Of a DNA stretch of 64,000 nt, positions 37,674 through 46,902 are shown in pieces. The DNA is from Zygnema cylindricum (taxonomy: Eukaryota > Streptophyta > Zygnematophyceae > Zygnematales > Zygnemataceae). Below the pieces are notes generated by a model. It did no database searches and was not told the DNA's origin. It saw nothing but the letters and a program-made list of their open reading frames with translations. Position 1 is the stretch's first letter, and every line of letters begins with the position of its first letter. A program made the position numbers and the translations under genes. The DNA lies in assembly GCA_037447655.1 (NCBI GenBank), contig JBBHKE010000190.1:62001-126000 (forward strand), given 5' to 3'.

Positions 37674-39212
37674 TCATTCTTCTTCACTCTTTTTCTCCTC
37701 CTCTTCTTCCTCCACTTTAAAAATAAAGCTCGTAGATCTCTTAGACAGGACAGCCTTAGCAAGAGAATATGCTTTTTCAGCGGCCACCGTTCCCTGAGCT
37801 AGCCATATAGCCTTTCGAATCTTAGTTTTTGTCCTAGAGGTTTTTTTCTTTGGCACTGCATCACAAACAGGTTTAACAATTTGAGTACCAAAACCATCAG
37901 AGCATCCCTTGTGGTGTCATTCCCTTTACCTCACCACAAACCATTGCATAACGAGAAGTCAAGAAAATAACCTCTAAACTGGAAAAAATTCAAACAAACC
38001 AGAATACATAATGAGCCTGTAACACCATATGGCATTGTAACATTAAAAGCGCATTCCTTAGAATATTAACAGGTGTCCTTGTAATTTTTTTTGAGCAAAT
38101 GAAAGGAAAATGCACTGGTTTCTAACGCCCATACAAAAGCACGCTCAGTCAAAGAGCAAAAAATGTGAAGACTAGGAAGGCTAGAACATCCAGAAAGGCC
38201 CCGTTTTGCTGGTAACTATTTAAAGTTGACCATACTGAAAACCAGCAAACCTCAGTTAGAGAAAGATAAATAAAGAAAAACATCGTGATTACCAACTTGC
38301 TAAAAAAAATGAGACCGTGACAAAGACAATGACAATATAGGAAGAGGACCAAGTTCATGTGAAACTGTTAACAGGAGTCGACGGTAAAAACCAGTTGCTG
38401 AAACATTTAACAAATGCATATGCATTGGATTAATAATTCACGAATAAATTGACTTTGACGATCTGAAAATAGGGTATAAGAGGCAAAATGGGCATTGCGT
38501 GAATTAATCGACCCAGAGCAGCTGGTAAACCCATTTTTTTTTCACAAATCATAATTAACCTGCAGTTTCCTGGACGCAGGGTGAGAGTTCTATAAAAATA
38601 AAATTGGTTACGGTAACCTAAACCTTCAAAGATATTTGAATCAATGCTTTTTTGAAGGTATATACCTATCATACCAGCTGTTATTTGCAGTAATCTTAAA
38701 CTGACGAGGCTGATTCTATGCAACACCTCTGCGTGTTAATTTAAGGTATTTTCGATTTTCAGATTAATAACATGTGAGCCTGTTGGCATTTTCATTACTG
38801 CTTGTTCCATGACAGACAAAATATGAAAAAATCAAGCAAGAATTTTGTATATGCTGGAATTATTTGCTTATAATAAAACACCAAGTTGAAAAACCTCCAT
38901 TACAGAACCGGTAGGTATTAACCAACAGTCAAGCTCTTGAAATTCTTTCAATAAAAAAATTTTCAAATGTGAATCCTCACCAGCCATAAATAGCCTTCCA
39001 GGAACGGCAACTTCCAAGGAAGATAAATTCAAAAGGTCAGCGGAACCGCTCAGAAACGAACTCGATCCGGACACGTGGCAAGCTCCTGCGGAAAGTCGAA
39101 CACATTCTAACTGCTGTAAAACAGACACGTGGCTAAGGCGAGAAGAATTGGTGAGGACAACACAAGAAGCGGACGAAGGGCATGCTAAACTGCATGCGGC
39201 CATGGCAGCCAT
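37674..39212 (-). CDS. rpl32: Plastid ribosomal protein bL32, nuclear-encoded with transit peptide
   Basis: Two exons, 39212-38981 and 37855-37674, joined across a 1.1-kb GT-AG intron in phase 1, give 137 residues. Exon 1 encodes a Ser/Ala/Leu-rich, acid-poor N-terminus (about 75 residues) typical of a chloroplast transit peptide. The start GCCGCCATGG is a near-ideal context, with a second ATG three codons on. The splice recreates MAVPKKKTSRTKTKIRK (from residue 76), which is the usual N-terminus of plastid-encoded L32. ALSLAK is present as AYSLAKAVL, and the body ends STSFIF. An extra tail of Glu and Lys (KVEEEEEEKKSEEE) follows the normal end. The protein belongs to the large subunit of the plastid ribosome. 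The structure shows transfer of the gene from plastid to nucleus; whether a plastid copy remains cannot be seen here. Confidence 0.93.
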
Positions 39213-41890
39213 GGCGGCAAAGGTGCTTTCGCCTTCTCCTTGACTTGCTGTCTTGAGAATTGGAATGACAAATAGAATCAAAGTGAATCGCGCGGAGACC
39301 CAATTCTCAACCCTGCTCCCCTATTGCGCACGGCTTTGAGGTTGTACGGTTGTAAAGCTACAGTGGCGATTCTGCGGTCACTGGATCGGACGATCAGAGA
39401 TGAAACACATTTTCAGCCCCTGGCCGGCTCCGTGTTCTCTGCTTATATCTACGCCGTTCTATTAGGATAAGTGCAAATGAGCGCCTAGGTACGGTAGAGG
39501 CGCAGAGGGGAACACGAGTATTATCCATAGTTCAAATGTGTGCAAAACTGAAAATAATTGGAAACACTGTGTGCGGTTTTCCCGTACTATACGCTTGCTA
39601 TCTTTGATAAATTAAGTAGGTCGGAGTTATTTTCGCCTTTTTTTTTTGCAATTGTATGTACAGTACTCTATATACGTAGCTGGGTGTAAATTTCATTACC
39701 AAACAATTTAAATTGTCGGTGTTCGTACGCAGAGCCGTTCGATAGAGCCGATACACACTCACTGAATGTACGACCTATGCAACAAAAACGTCCGGACGAT
39801 AAAAAATGTGTCTAAATGATCATGTGTCACGATTACAAACAAAATGCGGCATAATCTGCAGGCTGCCAGACAGTTTACACAGACGAAAAGTTATCGAATC
39901 TTAAAGCTTTGTCCTTTAGGGGATCGTACCCTGAATCTGCGTACGGGCATCGACAATTATAAATTGTTTGGTAATGAAATAATACCTCTTGTACTTTTGT
40001 GATTGATGCATAAACACGAAATGAGTACGGTTAAGTATACAAGATTCAAGAAGGCGAAAAATAGCAAAACAAATGAGGCGAAAATAGCTCCCACCTTCAC
40101 GTATGACACGTGTAAAGTACGAAAACCGCACGTATTGCTGTCAGTTGTTTCTGCACGTTTGACGTTTCGAACAGAATCTGTAGTTTACGGTAAGGGACTT
40201 GTACGGTGTCTATTGACGGTTCTATGATTCATAGAACAAGTACTATAATGTGATTCATACTTTGTGCGACATGTACGAATTGGTGACGTACATATCGACA
40301 GTGGTACAGAAATAACAAACCTGCTGTGGCACAACCGTACTGTATTGTCATAAAGTGTATAGTTTTTTATAGTGTTATGTATCGCTAAACTTACAATCGC
40401 AAATAGTTGCGATAAACACTAATTTAGACATCAACACTAATTTGGATCTAATTTGGATACACATTCCCATACCATAAGTCCACAAATCTCGGAGGAGCAC
40501 AGGGAGAGAGTTGCGGAACACGCGGACGATCTATAACTTTAATAGATGACCGAAGGAGGATAGAAGCTTGCACTCGTTGTAAAGCCATAGATAAAATAAG
40601 TTATATGTCTCTAAAAAACAGAACATCCTCCCGGTAACCATGTACCTCCGGATCTAGCCTATTTCGTCTTTTCCTCCTACATTTTTGTCTTTTCCTCCTA
40701 CATTACGCGACAGAACATCCTCCCGGTAACCATGTACCTCCGGACGTACATCACTATATTTAAGAGACAACGTACTTTCATTTTTCACGGTACTTGGAAA
40801 AAATCCCTAATTAGAGTAATGCAAAATATATAATAAACTACGCTATTTGAGAATTAAAAAAAAAACCGGGACGGAATTAGCGTACACTACGCTAATAGAG
40901 ATTGGCGGTGCAGTGAACTAGAGAACTGCATATAGTGTTTCCTTACATTTTATGCAATGTTGGGATGTTGCCTTAACTGTATTCCTTTCTTTGGCAGTTT
41001 TTAGTTTGTGGCCGGTTTGCTGGATCTGTAATCTACTTTTTTTTTTTTTTTTTTCCGTGGTTCATTCACGGTAGAAATTTTGTTTGGTTGCCCGTCCGCG
41101 TTTTTTTTTTTCCCGGTTTTTTTTCCCGGAATGTCATCTACACCGTGTCGGTTCGCTAAAAAATGGTCGATGGCGTCGTTTGTACTTTGATCTTACGTAA
41201 GATTAGGACGTTAGTACATGAGTGTGCAACGAACACACATACAGTATGCCTACGTTGCGGGGTTTTGTGCAAAGTTTTGTGTGCCTACCAAAGGCCTACC
41301 ATAAAAAAACCTACTTTTCAACTATGGTTTACACAAACAAAAAGTTATCAAATCTTAAAGCTTTGTCTTTTTGGGGATCGTACCCTGAATCTGCGTACGG
41401 GCATCGACAATTATAAACTGTTCGGTAATGAAATAATACCTCTTGTACTTTTGTAAATGATGCATTACACGAAATGAGTACGGTTACGTACACATGATTC
41501 AAAAAGGCGAAAAATAACAAAACAAAGGAGGCGTAAAATAGGAAAACAAATGAGGAGAAAATCATAGATGTCATGTGAGCATAAAACACACGGAGTAAAC
41601 TAACGAAAACAAAGTACAGTGCGCATACAACAGTTTCAAAATTTTAAAATTTGTAGGTAAAATTCGTACTTTTTTTGGACTATCAAATTTCAATTTTTTT
41701 CAATATTGAATACCCTAAAAAACTGAAACGTGCAATTATCCAGCGACCAGACTGCCTCGTACAATTTCCGTACAATATGAGACGTACGAAATTTACGAAA
41801 TTTACGAAACACACGAATACTACGTAGTTTTCAGGAGAAGGTCCAAATCCGTATAAATTGGACATCTATGCATAGATGTCCCGTGCGCAT
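39213..41890. other. rpl32 upstream region and old repeats; no gene recognised
   Basis: Positions 39213-39500 must contain the rpl32 promoter; no TATA box is clear. Positions 39888-40090 are repeated at 41340-41540 (shared GGGGATCGTACCCTGAATC), and 40083-40395 matches 52919-53245 beyond the Copia element. Positions 40600-40750 are an inverted relative of the minisatellite at 2834-3155. Tracts of T occur at 41038-41054. Confidence 0.5.
40600..40750. repeat. Inverted, diverged relative of the 70-bp minisatellite
   Basis: On the minus strand this reads TCCGGAGGTACATGG, CTGTCGCGTAATG and GGAGGAAAAGACGAAAT, the same blocks in the same order as the array at 2834-3155. CAGAACATCCTCCCGGTAAC and TACCTCCGGA each occur twice, so at least a partial duplication exists here. 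Confidence 0.6.
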
Positions 41891-42915
41891 TGAAACTCTG
41901 AGACCTCCATAAGTCCTCAGAGTGGACAGCTTCCAAGAAGCCTATAGGATAACCCTGACCCCTTTGTGTTTTAGCAAAGACAACTGCCACCCTGGCAGAC
42001 AATACCTCTGACCACCTTCACCCCTATAAAGGCAAGACTCCCTTGAGTCGATAGCAAAAAGAATCTCTGCATTTGTTCCCCTGAGCAAGAAGTTATGGAG
42101 GGTCAAAGTTGACCTTTTGTACAGAAGCTCTCTGGGAGAGAGGGTCCTATCTTCTAATTTTTCTAAGTCGTATCTCTCTCACAGACTCTATCTCCTGATG
42201 TACGGAGCGAATCAAATTACAGTTCCATACACAAAAGTACACCTACCGGTGTACTTTCTGTACGGACACTATACGACATGGCATAAATGTCGACACGTGG
42301 TATGTCCGGATTCACTCCCTTAATCCTCGGAGATGCCGCGATCCAATGTCGTTCCGCCACGTGTCATTCGATGTGCCGATGACCATAAACCGCCGAAATC
42401 CTCTTCCGCGATCTCGGCGTTAATTTCGGCCGTATGATTAAGTTCACATTTAATCGTAGCCGCAATAAATACATGCGCGGTATTGGTTTCTTATCCGTAC
42501 CGTAATCCGTACTTTTACATTACTGGATCTATGTCTTCTGTAAACAGTTTCAATTAAATGAACTATCCTACGTATAAATGTTTAATTAAGTATCAATCCA
42601 TATAATACGTAACACTAGTTAAAGACTTAACGGCTAAGGCTACCGGATACCGGCTGCCTGCCATCCGGTAGGTACCAGGATCAAATTTTGTGACCAGCAC
42701 ATATCCTTTTAGTAAAAAAACCCCTAACTAATATATATTTCTTGTAAACCTCTGGATAGCCTAGGTAGCCCTGGCTCTAGCTCCCTCTCCAATTTCTCAG
42801 TGACTGCGACAAGTTTGAGAGTTGGAGAGAGAAGTTAGAGGTAGACTACCTTGGCTTCTTTCTATATTTCTATTTAGACCTAGAAAATACTTTAAATGGA
42901 CCATTAATTTCTACA
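41891..42915 (-). repeat. 3' LTR of the outer Copia element
   Basis: 1,025 bp, beginning TGAAACTCTGAGACC and ending ...ATTTCTACA on the plus strand. It contains the tRNA-like module at about 42621-42696 (its T arm mutated to AAATTTTG) and the GTAC cluster near 42203-42280. It is clearly the partner of 51403-52426. Confidence 0.9.
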
Positions 42916-42964
42916 CTCCCCTTATTTTCTAGTCAATCTTTAATTTCACACCACACTTCTCCTA

Positions 42965-43303
42965 TCACAAAAATAGCTTAGGGGAAGGCACAAGTTTGGT
43001 CATCATATCTGCTACCATCTCACTATCTGGTCGGTACTCTAAACTGATTATTTTGTTTTCTACTTTCTCTCTAACAAAGCTGAGTCTGATGTCCATGTGT
43101 TTGGCTTTAAAATGATGTGTAGGATTGGCAAAAATAGCGATTGCTGCTAGATTATCACAAAAAAAAAATTGCAAACCACTCTTAAGGTGACCTTGCTCAC
43201 CAAGCAAAGACATGACCCACATCAATTCTTTTACAGCAGAGCAAGAGGCCATATATTCCGCCTCCATGGTGGACGGAGCAATAACTTTTTGCTGTTTGCT
43301 ACT
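42965..43303 (-). pseudogene. RNase H of the outer Copia element
   Basis: MEAEYMASCSAVKELMWV is the Copia RNase H signature (TEAEY-type, with E and Y), followed by CDNLAAI and HIDIRLSFVREKV-like HMDIRLSFVREKV. It is out of frame with the RT upstream (break near 43290). Confidence 0.85.
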
Positions 43304-44291
43304 TCAACAGGAAGCCCTATCACCCTCATATAATACATATCCAGAAGTGCATCTCCTCATCGGAGCATCACTATAACTGGCATCACTCCAAGTAGTGATG
43401 TAAGTATTCTCCCCACCCAAATGCAACCATAGATCCCTAGTTCCTATCAAATATCTAAGGACTCTCTTAGCTGGCTTCTTATCCATCTTAGTAAGAGCAT
43501 TTAGACTTCTACTCAACACTCCTACAGCTGCAGCTAAATCCGACCGGGTACAATTCATAAAATAGATAAGACTTCCCACTACTTGCCTGTAAGGAATAGT
43601 CTGCATGAACTTCTGTTCTTCAAGAGATACTTCCTCGTCTAAGACTATGACTCCTTCTTCCTCACTCCCCTCACTTCCCTTCTTCAACTCCATTGGAGTT
43701 GTACAGCTATTAGCTTTATCCATTTGAAAATTTTCAAGCATGTTCCCTATTCTTTCCTTTTGAGTCAATCTTATAATCTTTCTTTTTCGGTCTCTCTCTA
43801 CTTGAATTCCCAAAATATATTTTGCTTCCCACATATCCTTCATTTCAAATCTCCCCTTAAGATCGGTTTTCAGTTTATTAATTTTTTCCATTGATTTACT
43901 TAAAACAAGCAAATCATCAACATAAATTGCAATAAATATAAAACCTTCCCCATCTTCGAAAACATAGATTGAGTGATCTGAGCTGATCCAAATATATCCC
44001 AGACCGGTAAGAAACTCATCAAGCTTCTTATTCCAATGTCGAGGCGCCTGTTTCAAACCATAAAGAGATTTAATCAGCCGGCATACCTTACTCTCCTCTC
44101 CATCCTCCACAAACCCTACGGGTTGTCGCATAAAGATCTCCTATTCCAATTCTCCATGCAAAAAGGTTGTCTTGATGTCCACCTTCTACTGCTGCCAGGC
44201 TGAGAAGTATGCGGACGGAGGGAAATCTGACCACCGGGGCAAAGGTTTCCTCGTAGTCAATTCCCTCCTTTTGTGTAAATCCCTTTCCCAC
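43304..44291 (-). pseudogene. Reverse transcriptase of the outer Copia element
   Basis: The region includes [20 protein letters not shown] at the N-terminal side, a damaged stretch with a deletion compared with the third Copia element (which keeps the DIKTAFFNGVLEEEIFMRQP block), then RLIKSLYGLKQAPRHWNKK and the catalytic AIYVDDLLVLS. Palm and thumb end at VLRYLIGTRDLWLHLGG and the GYVLYEGD block. The catalytic YVDD is intact but the frame is broken upstream. Confidence 0.88.
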
Positions 44292-44600
44292 TAATCAGGC
44301 CTTGTAGCGCTTGATTGTGTTATATGGGTTCAGTTTTAATTTGAAAACCCGCTTACAACCGATTGGTTTTCGGTTAGGTGGACAATCCACCAGCTCCCAA
44401 GTATCGGCTGCCATAATTGAGGCCATCTCCTCATTGATGGCTGTCTTCCACCGGTTTCATTCTGGACAAGTCATCGCCTCTCCATAAGTTTGAGGTTCAT
44501 CTTGATGAGATAGTTTAGTTACCTTGTTATTAACCTGTTTTTCTTGCAGTCTTTTGCTACTTCTCCTCCCCCCCTCAAAATCTGGGGCATGAATAGATGG

Positions 44601-45604
44601 TTATCCTGGATTCTTTCGCACAAACTCGGCTTCTCCCCTATCCCTTGATTCCGAATCAATTTCTACCACGTCTTCCGCTTCGGGTAGAGTTGTCACTAGA
44701 GTTTCCACAGCCGAGTCCTTTTTAGTCTGATTTGTACCTGCAAGAATGTCATCTTCTCTAAAACGTGGATAGTTAGGAAGCTCAAAGTCATCGGAATTTT
44801 CTGACTCAAATCTGATTTTAACTGACTTTGTATACTTGAAGGGATCCACAGACTTTCCTTCATCAATAACTACTAGATGCTTTACTAAGATTATATCTTC
44901 CCTTTTTAGATCATAAACTCTATATCCTTTAACATCCTCATAATATCCTAATAAGTATCCCGGTTTTCCTTTAGGATCTAGCTTCCAATTCGAGCGATCA
45001 GTATCTAGACTGAATACTTGACTTGTGAAAACCTTTAAGTGAGATATGTCTGGTTTCCGACTTGTCCATCTCTCATAAGGTGTTTGATCTTTTATAGCTG
45101 AAGTAAGAACTCTATTTTTGAGGTAATTAGCACAGTTCATTGCTTCTGCCCAAAACCTTTTTCCTATCTTTTTATATGACAACATACTTCTAGCACTATC
45201 ACTTAGTGTTCTATTTAACCTTTCAGCTACCCCATTCTGTCCCGAGTTTCTTGGAATTGTCTTTTGGTGTTGGACCCCATCTTCCCTCAAAAAATCCTCA
45301 AATTTGGTAGAAGTATACTCTCCACCATTGTCAATCCGTATTCTCTTGATTGGAGTTTCATAGATTTTTTCGCTCCATGCTTTATATTGTCTAAAACAAT
45401 CCTGAGCTTCGGACTTGTTTTTCAAAAAATACACTCGGGAATACCGAGACCAATCATCAGTGATAGTCATCATAAATCTCTTCCCCCCCGGTGAGGGCAC
45501 TTTAGCCGCTCCCCAAATATCTGTGTGTACTAGATCTAGAAATTTATCTCCCTTATAGGTGGCTGTTTTAGGAAAGGGTAATCTGTGTGTTTTACCTAGA
45601 GCAC
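44601..45604 (-). pseudogene. Integrase core of the outer Copia element (5' part displaced)
   Basis: The integrase catalytic core has TDDWSRYSRVYF (first Asp), RIDNGGEYTS (second Asp) and NSGQNGVAERLNRT (Glu), then the C-terminal region GYLLGYYEDVKGYRVYDL. Its HHCC zinc finger lies 4.1 kb away at about 49850-49757, cut off by the nested element. Upstream of the core, LDLVHTDIWGAAKV marks the usual entry. Confidence 0.9.
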
Positions 45605-45805
45605 TGTTGAAATTTATGTATTTTCTAGGTCTGTATTGGAAAAATAAATAGAGTGTTGAAAAGAGATGACTAATAGTTCACTTCTATATTTCAGTTAGAA
45701 TGTAAAGAGAGAGAAAGAGAGGACCAAAGGCACGCCATGGTTGCCGCATCATTTAGAAGGAGATAGAATGAATTAGAAAGTATTTTACTAGTTTTAGCAA
45801 AATAC

Positions 45806-45872
45806 TGCCGCCGGCCGGATTTGAACCGGGGTCTGTAGGCAACTAAATAGACCAACGCCTTATCCATTAAGT
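45806..45872 (-). other. tRNA-like module in LTR U3 (Arg-tRNA-like), antisense to the element
   Basis: On the minus strand AATGGATAAGGCG (A-box and D-arm-like, 45868-45856), a GGTCT/AGACC stem with an enlarged loop, and the perfect Pol III B box GGTTCAAATCC (45827-45817) with a CCGG stem follow one another at tRNA spacing. AATGGATAAGGCG...TGGTCT resembles plant arginine tRNAs. The acceptor stem is not paired, so this is not a functional tRNA gene. Confidence 0.65.
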
Positions 45873-46174
45873 TTCTATCGAAACAATTCACGTAAGTCGT
45901 TTTACGCACATTTACCTATTGATTCAAAGGACTAATTCGCAGCAGACTAACGAAAACGCGCATTAATCAATTGATGCATGAAAGCGAATCGAAGCAGTAT
46001 AAATACAATTGATCGGACAACCACCATTACAGCCGCCACCCACAATAAGCTTTCGGCGGCCTTTGGGGATAGCGTCACGCGGTGCCACGTGGCGCCACAT
46101 TATTTGACACCGGAGAAGATGGGAGGAGGAACCATGGCTCCCGATTTGGCACATGTCACCTTGTAGACCATGTC

Positions 46175-46229
46175 GTACAATGGCCGTACAATAAGTACAT
46201 CGCCCATCGTACCTTCTTGTACTATATAG
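46175..46229 (+). promoter_or_regulatory. GTAC cluster and TATA box of the nested LTR
   Basis: GTAC occurs at 46175, 46186, 46195, 46209 and 46219, ending in ACTATATAG. GTAC is the core recognised by SBP-domain factors, including the algal copper-response regulator. The role here is a hypothesis. The same cluster in the right LTR is at about 49226-49273. Confidence 0.55.
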
Positions 46230-46698
46230 TGTTCCTATTGGACTAGGGTTTAGTAGTAGGTAGTCATGAGTAGGCAAACTAAGACTTAGTGATATTTCGG
46301 TTCTCTCTAAGAGAGCTTGTAACTATAAAGGTCATCTTTGACCAACCATAACTTAATGCTCGGGTGAGCAAATTCAGTGATTCTCTTTGCTGCCGACTCA
46401 GGGGAGTCTAGGCTACACAAGGGTGTAGTCGGTCAGAGTCTTTTCGTGCCAGGGTGGCACTTATTCAGTGGGAAAGTCAAAGTGGGGAATATTGTCCAAA
46501 ACACATATTCAAACTTTGCATTCTGTGGTGGAACTGAGCACACGGAAGGTCTTCTCTTCACAGAGGTGAAGGTGTATTAAGGTTCTAATTGTCAAGGGAT
46601 CATTCATTTGGGTTTATATCAACTTGGAGTCGGCACTATCTAGATTAGCTTCTTTTGGATCTACGAGTCCTATGGGCAATGGAGCCCATAGAATTTTA

Positions 46699-46713
46699 GG
46701 TTATGGGCCCACC
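46699..46713 (+). promoter_or_regulatory. Primer-binding site, half-tRNA(iMet) type
   Basis: GGTTATGGGCCCACC directly abuts the 5' LTR. It is complementary to the anticodon region of initiator tRNA-Met, as in Drosophila copia, where a 5' half-tRNA primes reverse transcription. An ATG (46703) inside this site opens the gag frame. The outer element has a degraded GGTTAT... at the equivalent place (51402 leftward). Confidence 0.75.
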
Positions 46714-46870
46714 ATCTAGGGTGCCTATGTTTGATGGAACAGACTTCACTTATTGGGAGTTTATTATAGAGGGATTGCTTTTCGAGAAGCACTTATGGGG
46801 AATTGTTTCGGGACAAGTGAGATGTCCGCCACCTGACTTTGGAGGAGGTTATTATGGAACCGGAGTTTAG
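46703..46870 (+). pseudogene. Gag N-terminal fragment of the nested element
   Basis: 55 codons beginning at the ATG within the primer-binding site: MGPPSRVPMFDGTDFTYWEF resembles the start of Copia Gag (xxFDGTNYxxW). It stops at TAG (46868-46870); the rest of gag continues in another frame from about 46903. Confidence 0.7.
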
Positions 46871-46902
46871 ATGAATCAAAAGGTGAAGGGAAAAACCATT
46901 CC

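Larger units (their letters stand above)
45605..46698 (+). repeat. 5' LTR of the nested element
   Basis: 1,094 bp. U3 holds an antisense tRNA-like module (45806-45872) and five GTAC motifs within 46175-46222, followed directly by the TATA-like ACTATATAG (46221-46229), the probable promoter of the element. Confidence 0.9.
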
